From Druceiella hillmani (taxonomy: Eukaryota; Arthropoda; Insecta; Lepidoptera; Hepialidae), in NCBI GenBank assembly GCA_039881145.1, contig JAYKKI010000016.1, positions 14,390,501-14,454,500 on the forward strand: 64,000 bases of DNA, given 5' to 3'. The translations under genes were made by a program, and so were the position numbers. This document shows positions 1-13,989 of the stretch, one piece after another (within the stretch, counting starts at the first letter, position 1; every line of letters starts with the position of its first letter). The notes under the pieces were generated by a model. The model ran no database searches and was not told where the DNA came from. It saw only the letters and a program-made list of their open reading frames with translations.

Positions 1-1440
1 AGTTTTGGCCACTTAATAGTTTATATACAAGTCAAGATTGAATTTGAGTGCACCAATTCTAGGATGTGTTATTAAAAAAAATGTACTCAACACTCCATAT
101 AGGCGTTTGGGAATTATTAAATTTTTTTTCACCAATTTTTTTATTTTGGGCTTCAAAAAATCACCACACTTATTATTCGATACTGACCTATTTAGTTAAA
201 TGCGAGGAATTTAAAAAATTATTATGTTTGATTAATTAATCTTGTCAACTTATTATTTTAATCTTATGAAAGAAACATGTTAGGCAGAAAAAGTGAAATT
301 TAATGTATAACAATAACTTGTCAATAGTTTCAAAAATAAAAAGAACAGGCTGCCCTAAGAACGAAAAAATAATTGCCAAACATCTTTTCTCTGTCCACTC
401 AGAAAGTATATTAGTGTAAGCCAATTTTGTTATGGAGTGTAATATTTAAGTGTAAAAGTGTGAGGCGCTTTTTTATTTTCTTACTAAAATATTAAGCATT
501 TTCATTCACTTATTAATTGGGAAAACAAAATATTTTTATTATAATTTTTTTTTCGGGAAAAGTCCTCCACGATTTTACATTCAAATATTAACATTAATAA
601 TAATACCCAAATATTAAAAACACGTTCTACAACTATTTTTTTATTTTTAGGGCAGGCAGTATTTTGTAAAAGCAAGTGTTTTTATTTTTTTAATCTATTA
701 ATTTATTTTTACTTTTTTAAGTCTTCTCTTTTTCTTTTAAGACTTATTTTTTTAATTTCATGACATTATTATATTGTCATCGGTTTTTGACACGTCTGCA
801 AAATTAGTTTCAATTAATATAGAAAAGAGAAACCGAATATTGTGGTAAGAGTGTGGTGGGCATATTAATTCGTAGTTACTATCAATGACAAAATAAATAT
901 GAATTTTATAATATAAATATATTTGGAAGTCTTATTTACAACGTACATTGTGAAATGAGTTCCATCAAAAAACTTTTTCTGACGGTGTCTTAAATAATAA
1001 ATCAAAAAAGTATTATAGTAAAAGCAAAACAATTATATTATTTATGATATTACATATCGAATTATGTCCTTCTGAAAACCACTAAACACATAATAGGATA
1101 TTTTTTATCCTTTTCGACATGCAATACAGGAAAATACAAAAAGGTATTCTAATGAAATAAAATTGAACAATTACGTTTTACACCGTATATTTACCCGATC
1201 TAATGATTGCTGAAAAAATAAATATATATCGTTTGACATTTTTCTATTTTAAATATTTGTTAATTATAATTTATTTATTTTGATTACTAATACTTTTTGT
1301 CGCATACTATTATTAATTAAATTTCGCTCATTGGAAGGTTTTAACAATTTTTATGCAAATGTGTGAGTTTACTTTTACCACATGGAAACTCTTCAAGAAT
1401 ATAGGAGAGAAGATTGCTAAAACATAAAGTTTCCATTTTA
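1..1440. other. AT-rich sequence, no gene seen
   Basis: I see no gene, RNA gene or recognisable mobile element here. The stretch is dominated by A and T homopolymer runs and short palindromic TTAATTAA-like words. Stops are frequent in all six frames. Confidence 0.6.
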
Positions 1441-1565
1441 GGTACCAAGTTTGGACAGGAGTAAAGGTCAATTGGTGTTAACTTGTGCCAGCCAGTGCAA
1501 ATATTTCTTTTTTTCCTTGCTACCTTTTTACAATAGTTACAAGGTATTGATCCAAACTAGGTAGT
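1441..1565. repeat. Short inverted-repeat unit (possible MITE remnant)
   Basis: GGTACCAAGTTTGGA at the left end is mirrored by TCCAAACTAGGTA at the right end, about 110 bp away. The interior is richer in G and C than its surroundings. The size and layout fit a very short non-autonomous DNA transposon remnant, but the terminal repeats are only 13-15 bp and imperfect, and I see no clear target-site duplication. Confidence 0.25.
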
Positions 1566-1800
1566 TTTCAGAACCCTTTCTAATGTTTCTTATTTGCAGT
1601 AAATTTATTTATTTTTTTCAAAGGAAAGAAAGATTTTAAGGGAATATGTGCGGCAAGAATACTTGACATATGTTTTTCGACGAGCTTCGCTTTTTATTTA
1701 TTCCTCACGGCTTAACTCGCTGCTTCGTCTTTAGAACCTTAATAGATATTAAGAACCATTTCGGTATACTATCGCGTCAATTTTTGGTTCCTAGGGCAAA

Positions 1801-1841
1801 TTAACAAGAGACGTAGCTATTAACAAGAGACGTAGCTATTA
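1801..1841. repeat. 19-bp tandem duplication (2 copies)
   Basis: The unit TTAACAAGAGACGTAGCTA occurs twice in perfect tandem, followed by TTA. Perfect identity in a region otherwise full of decay suggests a recent replication slip. Confidence 0.85.
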
Positions 1842-4800
1842 CCAGTGTGATATGGTACGGTATGATATAAGTTTTAATTTAATTTAAGCCAAATGTAATG
1901 TTTCTTAAGTTGTGGTTTGGTAAAACGTATATATCTATTCCAATTCATTATACCTTTAAACAAAAAATTATGTACACCTTAACTTGTTTAGTGTCTGTGT
2001 TAATTTTTGCTTCCCTTTTTATACTTTTTGAACTAAGTTTTAGCTTTTATTCTCACAGCATTAGTATTAATCCGTTAGTTCTCTCACTGGACCAAAACAA
2101 ATATCAGATCAATGTTTTTTTCAATCGTTTTTTAACCATATTCATTTTGTAATGTATTTTTTAAAAACAATTTAATTAAATCTGTGTACAGTTTGGGTAC
2201 AATTGCACATCCTTGCGTAAAACCCATTTAACTGGTTGGTATATTAAATTACTAAATACGAAATTGAAGCAAAACAATGCTTAAAGTAAATTTTAAAATT
2301 AAAATTGTCTTTTCATGTTATGGTGTGATGTAAATTCATCAACCATTTGATCATAATCCATTAAAGTAAATAATACACAAGCATTTTATGAGATAAAATA
2401 CACCAACTCATATTCGACCATTTGCAAAAAAGTGATAAGATAAGCCTTGAGGTTAAAAAATATATATCTAAACACGTAGATAACAATGAAAATTTTAAAG
2501 AAATATAAAAACAACTACGTAAGAAAATTATATAACTAGCAAGTTATTCTAATACTTTCCTATTTACTTATTTATTATTACATTTTAGACGAATAGAAAT
2601 AAAAACTGACTGTATTGACTGTGGCTGATTGTCTATCAACATTCAATGTTGATACACATCGATAAATATTTTGTGATGAATAGGTTAGTTAAATCAGTGA
2701 ATCAAATACATCAGTGGTAATAAAATATGTATTTTCAAACTATTTTGACACTGTTTATTCCAAATAAAATTTTTCTTAAAATATCACTAACATTGAAATT
2801 AAATCGTTCATTAAAACAAAATATTTTACTTATAGATAACTTCTCGTTAACTGCAACTATTAAATGTGATAAGGTAAAAAATTTTTTAAAGAAAACGTGA
2901 ATTGAGTTTATAGAGCAATCCAGAATCAGATCAGTATCATCCAGATTTTGCTTGGAACATTGAACTTAGCATCACAGGTAACCAAATCCGAACACGAGAA
3001 TTGGTACCACCACCGTTAAACGAGGATTGGTACCACTATCACAAATTAAATGGATTATGCCTTTTCAAACAAGTCTACGTAATAAATCGCTTTTAGAACT
3101 AATCTTTGCATTAAATTGCACCTTAGGTTGTGGAGATTTTGGACAATTTTTTTATAAAACTATGAGTTATTATGGTTATATTACTTATTTTGTAATTTAA
3201 TTTAAACCTAAAGTCATGATGAAAAATAACATTAGATCAGATAGAAAAATTTAAGTCTGAGTGAAAACTCGCGAGCTCAAAAGAATTCAAAAATCGAAAT
3301 AATGTTGACTAATACATTTTCATTTCGCAAATTAAATTCAAGTACGTAGACGATTTTTTTAAGGAGTCTTAAGCTTATATAAACCAGTAATAATATATAA
3401 TTTATTTTAGAGTTTTTTCATAAGCGAAAAGTTTTGTGATCGCTGAGATTTCAGTTCAAGTACTGATTGTAATTAATTCATATTTTGCTATTTTTATAAT
3501 TTATAAGGATGTAAGTAAAAAAATATTAGTTAAAAATAAAACTATATTTTTTGGCCCAACTTTCAGATATTTAATTTTGTTGTATTTTTTCTAAACTAAA
3601 TACGTAATGGGAGAAAAACCAACGATCGTTTTTTTTTTTAAAACAATTTTTTGGAATGTTATAATACATTCTTACACTTTGGAATGTAATAATATATTCT
3701 TATTAAAGAGGATATTTTAAGTTCACTGAAACGGTTTATGAAATAAAAAAAGAAAACATTTTTTACATGTTTTTACAAACAAAGTTAAGAAATAATTACC
3801 AATAAAAACAAGTCTAATAAAATGAAGTGGTTTTTTTCGCCTTCATACCTATAACAACACCTTCCATTTTAATACCACTTAAAGTACGATGTACAGGGTA
3901 TACATCATCTAAGTAGTTGCCGAAGTTAATAAAAAAATACCTAGCTTTCTCAAAAGACCTTGTCAACTTCAAGTCTTCGCTTTATTTATTACCAGGATTT
4001 TTATTTCATTATTGGAAAAATTTCTTCGTCCTTATTGAATCCATTGTCCGTTTTCTAATGTCGATTTCTATTTTAAATGTCAAAAGTATTTTTACTGACA
4101 GCTTCGAGAAAAACTTGTATTCATGAATAAAGCCTTATATGTCGAAAACAATTTGTTAATGCGCACTCGTCTCGTTCCTTCGACCATGGTAACGCGTTTA
4201 ATATTCGGGACGAAGAATCAAGTTTGTTCAATGTCACAAAGTGTTTCTCTCTGCAAAATATTTTCATATTGTATGTAGAAATTTATGAAAATACTTGATT
4301 TATTATTGGATTATTTTGAAGCTAAAAGTTCTTTATGTGAGTTTTTAAAATTTTAAATTGCACCCATTAAAAATACAATTTTTTTTTAATTTAACATAAC
4401 TCTTAAAAATTAATTTTATCACAGGTCAAAAATTTTAAAAAACTACGGGTCAAAAATTTTTTTTATTATTTAATCAGACGAGATAATTATTTAGAACTTT
4501 TGCAAGTCTTATTCGAATATAAAATATACGGTCCTCTTAAAAGTTTCTTTCAGTTCAGAATTGGAACCATAATTTGATTATGAGATTTTATTTTTATTAA
4601 TGAGATTTTATATAGGTTAAAATAAAAAAAAAAACTGTATAATATTATTCAATTGCTAACTTTAAAATTGCTTAAAAGTGAGGTATGCGTTTTGTATGCG
4701 AGGAACAAACATCTTAAACAAAATAATGACGCAAAAGTTGAAGGCAAACAAAGTTTTATTCCAACTTAAAAAATGCTAACGAAATTGAGAGCAAACTGAA

Positions 4801-5740
4801 TAATAACAATGCTTGTTACTTACGTTATACTAAAATTACAAAATTGTACAAGTGGACAAATATAATGATTGGTTTTTAATTTCTGTTGAAAATAATATTA
4901 CGCCAGTGTTAATAGTTTTTAATATAAGTAAAATTACATTATGGACAAATTAAAAGTGTAATGTAATCTTCGGAAATGCATACGTTTATGAGAAGTTATT
5001 AATATTTTTCAATATGATATACACGATACCAAAATACAAGTTGTCGATGTTTTTACATTTATGTACTTTTCAAGTTTTTATAGACTTTTTCATAACTCAC
5101 AAATAAAATTATTTACTTGTTAGGATATATTACAATAGGGATTTTGTAAACCAATAGTATTAAGGTACATAACAGCAGTTTAAGAACGAAAAATATGTTT
5201 TTAATTATTTTTTCGATTATGAATATGAAATTAAGAATGAGAAAAGGTTATTAAAAACATTACAGACATATAGACAAATGGACGGATATCTAAATAATCG
5301 CTAGAAGGGCCACATTTTTTGGAATGACGAAATCACAAAAATTCTTTCCCCAGGCAAGACTTATAAATTATAAGGACATAATTCTACACAATGATATATC
5401 ACCAAAAATTTTTATTACAAAAAAATGCAATGAATTCTTTAAAAGTGCAAAAAATATACTTTAAAGCTGTCATTAAACAATTGCAAATACATTGTAAATG
5501 TGTCAACTGGAATGATTTAATTTTTCTAAAGAAACTATATTTATTTATCCAATATATATAATAAAAAACCCGCATCACATTGATAGCTTCCCAGGTTATT
5601 ATTATTGGGCAAATTATAACGAATTTTGTGGTATTTTTTAGAAGAAAACTAAGTTATTAGTATAATCTACGATTGGATATTTTTATTAATATTATACGCA
5701 CACATTATATTTACGTTTTTCCCTCAATATATTTGAACTT
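1842..5740. other. AT-rich sequence with small tandem repeats, no gene
   Basis: No coding sequence is supported. An 84-codon open frame at 1898-2152 is hydrophobic and Phe/Ile-rich with no recognisable domain, as expected of T-rich DNA. Small slips are visible: TTTGGAATGT-ATAATA-ATTCTTA occurs twice near 3650-3705 at about 30-bp spacing, and GGTCAAAAATTTT occurs twice near 4425-4460. I see nothing else. Confidence 0.55.
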
Positions 5741-5744
5741 TTGT

Positions 5745-5850
5745 GAAATTGCGTATATTTGAGCAAACAAGTAACTTTCATGTTTACAGCATTCTAATTA
5801 CAACTTCTACAGCACAACTTAGGCTCCCTATTAAAGAAGTGATATAGATT
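5745..5850. repeat. Dispersed repeat, copy 1 (partner at about 12.86 kb)
   Basis: CAAGTAACTTTCATGTTTACAG followed by CTAATTACAACTT is matched at about 12,865-12,935 by CAAGTAACTTTCACGTTTACAG and CTAATTAAAACTT. Similarity fades on both sides. Two decayed copies of an unknown interspersed repeat are the simplest reading. Confidence 0.45.
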
Positions 5851-5889
5851 TTTAGTTAATATAGATTTTTATCAGTATAGATTTTTAAG
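5841..5889. repeat. Three short tandem units (TATAGATTTTT)
   Basis: TATAGATTTTT recurs three times at roughly 18-bp spacing. This is a small imperfect tandem repeat with no other content. Confidence 0.6.
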
Positions 5890-5961
5890 TTTGCAATATC
5901 TTAAGAATTTCAAGCTCATTGAAAATAAGTTTTAAAAGCACATTTCAAGTAAAGTTCCCAA

Positions 5962-6180
5962 TCAATTTAAAGTCGGTATCGTCGGCATATCCAAAAAATC
6001 TCCAAATCTTTCATCCATTTGCAAGAATGCTTTGAGTTTTTCTTTGTCATTAATCATATTTATCTTACTAATCGAAAGAATACTGCGTTATTTTTTTACT
6101 ACCTGTCTTATTTAATACCTTGGAACAAATTCGTTTCTTGAACAAATTCGTCTTAGATACTACTATACAAATAAAATTTA
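5962..6180 (-). pseudogene. Possible decayed coding fragment, unknown protein
   Basis: On the minus strand, a frame from 6087 down to 5962 reads as a polar, protein-like peptide containing KEKLKAFLQMDERFGDFLDM before a stop. A second, overlapping frame above it (6180 to about 6070) is also stop-free and Lys/Arg-rich (KTNLFKKRICSKV). The composition differs from the Phe/Ile/Tyr-rich chance frames nearby. One frameshift between the two would join them. I do not recognise the family. It may belong with the minus-strand fossil at 7.75-8.29 kb, which lies upstream in transcription order, but nothing proves this. Both pieces are short, so chance is possible. Confidence 0.3.
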
Positions 6181-6418
6181 CTATGTGTATCAAGTATTAA
6201 ATGAAAAACTTAGAAGATGATAGACACTTAAATGTTTATGAAAAAAATTGTTTAAATTATACACTATCACTAAATAGCGTTAAATTAACCACTCGTGCAA
6301 TACTCATATATAATCTGGCAAAATAATTAAAGTTTAAATTTTTATATGAAATTATAATTGAGTCTAAATTGGCACTCTGTGCAAAAAAACGCTAATGATC
6401 AGTTTGGTAACGTTAATA

Positions 6419-7750
<1,332 letters not shown>

Positions 7751-8290
7751 CTATTCACGGTGCAGATGCACTAAATAATAAAAACCTAATAATTTGTCCA
7801 ATTCTGTGCCTTCTTACATTAACATTTTTAAGCAATTCTTAATTTGGTCCATGCCTTTCCTTCTCATTTCCATAGGTGTGACGTCAATTTTTCGTAGTTT
7901 TTCAAAATTATCTTATTTCAGTTGCATTTGGCTTGCTTTTGATATGTTTTGCTTTATTGAATATTATTTTCCAAGTTACACTTGGTACTAATACATTATT
8001 AAGTAGAGCTTCATCTCAGTGATACGTATATAATCTTCGATACTTCCGCAAGAGTATCATCAAATTTATCAGTTATATTTACACGGCATCAAGTAAAATT
8101 TTCTTTCGTCATGTTATTAGCATTATTTTTAAAAAAATAACATCCAATTCATTGATAACATTTTTTGCTTTATTTCAAATATCCTTCGATTTTTTATCAA
8201 TGACTGTTTTATGCTTTTTAGAAATTCTAAGGAGATCCCCTTTTATCAAAATTGTGACAGTATCAAAATTGTTAGCTTGACATACATCTA
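7751..8290 (-). pseudogene. Decayed coding sequence, unknown protein
   Basis: Read on the minus strand, four successive segments in shifting frames give Lys/Glu/Asp/Asn-rich, protein-like sequence. In order from 8290 downward they contain LIKGDLLRISKKHKTVIDKK, then NKAKNVINELD, then TKENF and ITDKFDDTLAEVSK, then DEALLNNVLVPSVTWK, and finally FEKLRKIDVTPMEMRRKGMD near 7880. At least three frameshifts and several in-frame stops break it; one stop is a TGA where a TGG would fit. This pattern, long polar runs whose frame changes at single points, is what an old pseudogene or a dead transposon ORF looks like. Chance frames in this window are hydrophobic instead. I do not recognise the family. The 0.44 kb repeat at 8.40 kb begins about 110 bp upstream, so a mobile-element origin is plausible. 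I have not reconstructed an intact protein. Confidence 0.55.
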
Positions 8291-8396
8291 ATTAATACCT
8301 TAAATTATGTTATATCGATTGGTCCACTTCCCGCCCATTCCAAAGTAAGCTCATCGCATCAAAGCTTCTTGTTAATCATTTTCTTTTTTGTTTAAA

Positions 8397-8838
8397 ACAT
8401 TTTTAAAAATACGTATAAACTAAGAAAACATTTTCTCTTTCTACCTAAAATTCGCTTATTTGTATAGTCTATTCCACTAGATTAAACACAATTTTTTTTT
8501 TAATTGTTAGTGTTTATATTTAGTGGGATATTTATCTTTGAACGACTTTTAGACACAAAATATAATAATAAAATCCATTTTTCAAAATCATCAAACATTT
8601 GCAAACTTTCCAAGAAAAATTATAAAATAATTTAAAATTTTGAAATTTCGAAAACATCTTCTATGCTATTTAATTCACAAAAGTTTAACCTACAATATTA
8701 TATTCAAATATAATATAACAATTAATTCCCCATTTTATATGCGATTGTTTTTAAAAATTTATAATTAGGTAAATCAAGACTTCGTATATATCAAAAATAT
8801 TTACCAAGAAAATGGAATGTTAAAAACAAATTGATTTC
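8397..8838 (+). repeat. Long inverted repeat, left copy
   Basis: This segment of about 440 bp is matched in reverse complement by 13,445-13,907. Shared landmarks in order are TATAAACTAAG, ATTTTCTCTTTCTACCTAAA, CCACTAGATTAAACACAATT, AATATTTACCAAGAAAAT and AAAAACAAATTGAT. By eye identity is roughly 80%, with many small indels. It is either two copies of one interspersed repeat in opposite orientation or the ends of one 5.5 kb element. No internal inverted termini and no coding sequence are visible. Confidence 0.85.
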
Positions 8839-10603
8839 GAGATTTCAGTGTTTTAGGTTAAATTTTATTTGACCTTGTCCGCATTCCACTAAAACAAAGA
8901 ACTTGAAATTATCAATAACGTTTACAAAATATTGTACAATTTTCTGTGAGATAATTAAGTTAACAAGTTTTCACATTCTACGACTCATATAAAACTAGTT
9001 CAGAATTGTAAAATTTTCATTTTCTGGCATAATATACATATAAACAATGAACGGATAAGACACAAACTTTCTAATAGTTTGCTTTTCAGCCGGTTTGTAT
9101 AGTATTTTCTTTTGTTTTTAATTTGCATGAATATATTGAAAGATGACTTTTGAAACATGAGAGCGGACAGTTATCAGATTACGATAGGATCTATAGAATG
9201 TACGTATTATATGACTTTTGAAATATAGTGACTAATGTTAATGAAGTTGGCGGAAAATTTGCTTGTCTGGGCATTTTGATGACAAACATTAGCAAACTTT
9301 TTATAGATGCGGATACTATGAATGAAGGAATTATAGGTCTAAAGAAGCCCTAAAAGAAAGTCTTCAATAGCGTTTACCCATCTTCTATGCAAAAGCCATG
9401 GTACTTGTTTTCATGGGAAAAAATGGTGACAAAAGTGGCGAAGTTTAGATCAATTTATTAATTCGCATTACCATTAATATTAATATCATATTGTATTATT
9501 AGTTAAAGACAAATTAGGAATTTTTGCTAGTAAACGAAAATAGAAATACGATTTTAACGACGTCCGGCACTACGTATTTGCGCAAGAGCATAGGGAATGG
9601 AAAAAGAACCTTTTCTTGATCGGACATACTTGGTGTAGGAATATCGGAAGGCGCATCATGTTGTGGTATATTATTATATTTTTGTTAATTAAAATAAACC
9701 AGAAGACTACATTCAGGAGAAAAAATATATATACAAAATCCATAATTAAATAACTTAATTGTTCCCATATGGAGTCTTTTGTTTCCATATGAAGTGATTT
9801 TTCATATCTTCAATTTTATTTTCGTATTACATTTCGAATAAAATGCTAAAATAATGATAAATTTTCTGGATGTTAAAAATATAACCGAAAGAAGTAAAAT
9901 GGCGACAATATTATTTTAGTATTTTTCTATTAGAATCTGCAAGATATAAGGCAATTTAGATGTATCAAATTGTGACACAGATTTAACTAAAAGGCTAGTT
10001 TTATGTCAGTAAATTATGTCCTAATTTTAAAGATAGTTTTTCTATCCAGGACATACAAGTACTCAATATCTTGAATACTTGATAAAATAATGAATTCTCT
10101 AACAATATATATCTAATTTCCTCGAAACACTCGGTGTGCTGATTTTTTGAGACTTTTTTGGAAATTACTACTGATTTACGGCAGAAAATTACAGCATTTT
10201 TTCAAAATAATTTAGGTTAGGGTTAATTTCATAAAATTATATACATATATTCTTTTTACATGTGACAAATTTCGTTAAAATAATATATATTTCATAACGA
10301 AAATTTAATGTTCCTGAACTTTTAAGTGTAAATTGTAAGATAAATGGCAACTAATTGACTCTTTTTAATATTTCATTATTCATGATGTACATTCATTTTA
10401 TTTTCTTATTTAAGCTATCCATAATGTTTTAACTATATGTACAACATTCAAATTAGCTCAGAGAATATATTACAAAAAAGAAATTAGGTAGTGAGTTTAA
10501 GTCATCAATTTAAAAATTCCGTGTAAATTTTAAGAAGTGCTATTGGCATAACGCCTGTGGAATTATCGAAACTAAAGTTAATGAGATATTTGGCAATTGA
10601 CAA
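8839..10603. other. Segment between the inverted copies, first part
   Basis: No gene recognised. A 72-codon minus-strand frame at 9570-9788 has no domain. The stretch 9130-9450 has somewhat more mixed composition than its surroundings and could be regulatory, but I see no specific signal. Confidence 0.45.
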
Positions 10604-10650
10604 TTAGGTTCCGGAACACTAATTAATTTAATTAATGTTCCGGAACCTAA
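10604..10650. repeat. 47-bp near-perfect palindrome
   Basis: TTAGGTTCCGGAACA and TGTTCCGGAACCTAA are exact reverse complements around an AT-only, itself nearly palindromic, centre. Each arm also contains GTTCCGGAAC, a palindrome in its own right. The structure can form a long hairpin or cruciform. Confidence 0.92.
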
Positions 10651-10745
10651 AGAAAATTACTTGCGTTTTAGTAGCTAAGAAGCGTTAATAAAATTAATAC
10701 TGAATAATATGACCTCACTTTGTCCACTTTATAATTTGGAAATCT

Positions 10746-10803
<58 letters not shown>

Positions 10804-10831
10804 CATACATATTTATATGTGTATGTATGTG
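10746..10831. repeat. (TA)n / (CATA)n microsatellite
   Basis: About 85 bp of TA repeats interrupted by CATACATA and grading into GTATGTATG at the right end. Confidence 0.95.
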
Positions 10832-12780
10832 TTTGATGTGTTTTAGAAGAAACTGGTTTGAGCACGCATTTTTTGTGCTTAGACCAGTTAAACCGTTATT
10901 TCATGAATAAATTTTTGTGAATGCCGTTAAGTCGTCATTACAAGAGTAAAAAATTACAAGAGTAATAAAAAAGTTTTAGAAGTATAATATAATCACGTTA
11001 TTTTTTCTACCCGAGAAAAGTTGGAAAGGCCAATTAGTCAATATATGAAGTTAAATATTTATTATCTTGCGCGGAATGAAACAGTTAGGACCGAAATTAT
11101 AAAATTTAAATTAAATGCCTTTTTACTTTTTTTGCCAATTGCCATCTACTTCATATTGAAATACATATTCATACAGTACTTATAATTTAGCTCGTAGCAA
11201 GTTATTTTAGATGAACAAGCAACATAGGTTAATTCACTGTCACTGATTCAAATATTTAGTGATATTAATATTTTCGTGGTTAATTTTTAAGTAACTAAAA
11301 AGTAATTAGTAACAACATTAGTAACAACGTGTTATTTATACAATTTTAATGATTTTAAAAATATAATGTTAACATATGACTCGTTATGAATAAACTTCTC
11401 ATAACGTTGTTTCGGAGCACGTGGAAGAATAAATGTGTGACACAGGTTTTTGATAAATTTTATTGGTAAATTTTTGCATAATATTAATCAAAGATATAGC
11501 AAGTAAATTTCAGTACCCGATAATGTTACACGTTGTCATTTTATTTCTGGAACAATGTTTTTATTTTTTTTAATATTTATTTTCTTCAATATTTTTTTAA
11601 AATCATTTAAATTCTGATGAAATATTATTCTTAGTGTCATAAACGAAGAAAAATTAGGAATCAATATCTTGATTCATACGATGGTACCTATTTTTGTAAA
11701 AACGTGATTTAAAACCAATTTGTACTCTGTGGCTTGAGCGCAATTTTTTTTTATTTCAAGCTCTTCAAAATTACAAATATTAACGTACCTTAAAAATAAA
11801 CGTCACGGAGCGTCTTTAAAATATGCTATTTATCTCCATTTAGTACAATCGAATAAGGATTTGACCTCAGAAATAAAGGAGAAAATCTCTTTTGAGATAA
11901 AGATGTACTAAAAATTCTTATAAAATAACTTATCCGTTAATCACAATACCAAAATTTTAAAAAATCTTTTTTTTTTTACAAGTATTTCGCTTTCTATGCC
12001 CCAAGTGTTCTTAATGTTTTAATGGAACTTGCAGGACGTGAAATTATCTACAAGTTTGTTATTGTAGGGTTATTACCCGTTTACAAAAAAATAAAAACGG
12101 AAAATATATGTGAACTGTAGAGTCTAACAAATAGTTTAATAGTCAATTTACACAGCTAAAAATATAATGATTATTATTATTAGTTACTCAATTTTACGTC
12201 CGTATAAAAATGAATTGAGTGGTAAGCAAATTGAATGAATATCACATTTTAATTGGTTTTTATTATGAAAATTCATTTATAACTTGCCTTTTTGAATTTT
12301 TTGGTTTCCAATTATGAAATTCTTTTTTCAAAAGTTTAATTTATATCAAAGTGAGAGTCGATTTTTTTGTTATTAGCTATTTTTTCCTCTGTTTTCAGTA
12401 GCGTGATAATAAGGAGTATTCAATAAATTGAAAATTAAGAATGGCACATGTTTTGATGATCGAGATTTGAAGAATTTCGATATCGTTAAATAGTATTTCA
12501 TGAAAAAATGGTTGGAAGGCATTAAAATAATATATTAGAGTAATTTAAAATAAGCGACCAAGGAAATTGAAAATAAAATTACTAATAACTAACGGATAAT
12601 TTCGGCTATTTTAAATATTAAAAAAAACGCATGAAAATAAATAAAATCTTTATAGGACACCTACATATTTCAGCGTCTATATTATTAAATAAAATGTAAT
12701 TGTCATAAATTTAAATCATTCTCAAAATATTCTTTATCTTTTCTTATAACTAATTTAACGGATTAGGTTGAAGGAGTTCG
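10832..12780. other. AT-rich sequence, no gene seen
   Basis: Nothing supportable as a gene or known element. Poly-T and poly-A runs are frequent. Confidence 0.5.
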
Positions 12781-12805
12781 CAGAAAGCACAGAATACATT
12801 TTTGA

Positions 12806-12960
12806 ACCCGCTTGGTTTGCTTTTGAATTATACCCGCTTGGTTTGCGTTTAAAACAATTTCCGTGAAACTGTGTATAAGCAAGTAACTTTCACGTTTACA
12901 GTAGATCTAATTAAAACTTTAACCGAGAAACCTTAACTCTCCATTCAAAATACAAACTCC
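12806..12960. repeat. Dispersed repeat, copy 2, with a 14-bp duplication
   Basis: CCCGCTTGGTTTGC occurs twice within 40 bp (12,810-12,850). It is followed by CAAGTAACTTTCACGTTTACAG and CTAATTAAAACTT, which match the copy at about 5.77 kb. The family is not recognised. Confidence 0.45.
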
Positions 12961-13444
12961 ATTGAAATGTTCGAAACACGTCCTGGAGTACTTTGTGAAT
13001 AATAACAAATACTTTCAGAAATTTGAATTTCTCCAAAGGTCAACTGAATGAGAGAAAATTATAATTCAGTAAATGACGATATTACAATATATGTTTCGCA
13101 AATAGCTCCGTCCATTCCTTAGAATATTATTTTTTTTTAAAAAGGTTGAAATTCATTTTTCTCTTCAAAAAATGTTTTGTTCTCTTTTACTACTTTTTTA
13201 ACTATTTTACGTATTTTGATGGAATGATGTTAGTCAAATAACAAAAACGCGCAAAGGTATTACGTATTATTTCAATTTAAAAAAAAAAAATATTATTGGC
13301 TTTGATATAAGAAATGTTGTTAAGGGCATCATCTAACACGTTGAGTGCTTTAGTGAGTGTGATAATTAAACACATAAAGAGAATTTCCTACAGGTCCAGA
13401 TTATATCTAAAAGTATATAGCTCGCTTTTCTACTATAGGAAATA

Positions 13445-13907
13445 TCAATTTGTTTTTAATATTGTATTTTCTTGGTAAATATTTTTGATATGCGCAAAGT
13501 CTTGATTTACCTAATTATAAATTTTCGAAAACAATCTCATTGAAAATGGGGAATTAATTGTAATATTATATTTCAATATAATATTGTACGTTAAACTTTT
13601 GTGAATTAAATAGCATATGAGATGTTTTCAAAACTTCAAATTTTAAATTATTTTATAATTTTTCTTGGAAAGTTGGCAAATGTTTGATGGTTTTGAAAAG
13701 TTATAAATGGAGTTTATTGTTATGTTTTGTGTCTAAAAGTTGTTAAAAGATTAAAAAAATATCCCACTAAATATAAAAAACTAACGAGTAAAAAAGAATT
13801 GTGTTTAATCTAGTGAAAGAATAGTATTGTATAGACTACACATATAAGCGAATTTTAGGTAGAAAGAGAAAATGTTTACTTAGTTTATATGTACTTTTAA
13901 AAATAAT
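13445..13907 (-). repeat. Long inverted repeat, right copy
   Basis: This is the reverse complement of 8397-8838. Landmarks in order are TTTTCTTGGTAAATATTTTT, AATCTAGTGAAAGAATAG, TTTTAGGTAGAAAGAGAAAAT and CTTAGTTTATATGTAC. Similarity ends near ATCAATTTGTTTTTAAT on the left and TTTTAAAAATAATTTT on the right, the same two points as in the left copy. The sharp shared boundaries favour a discrete repeat unit. Confidence 0.85.
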
Positions 13908-13989
13908 TTTGGAATGTATATAATTACCTCTATAATTTAGTAGATTTCAAGTTTTTACGTTTTTTTTTTTGGAGACACTTTCTGAGGAA

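Noticed and set aside
8397..13907. LTR retrotransposon
   Set aside because: The two long copies are inverted, not direct, and no gag, protease, reverse transcriptase or integrase motif is seen between them.
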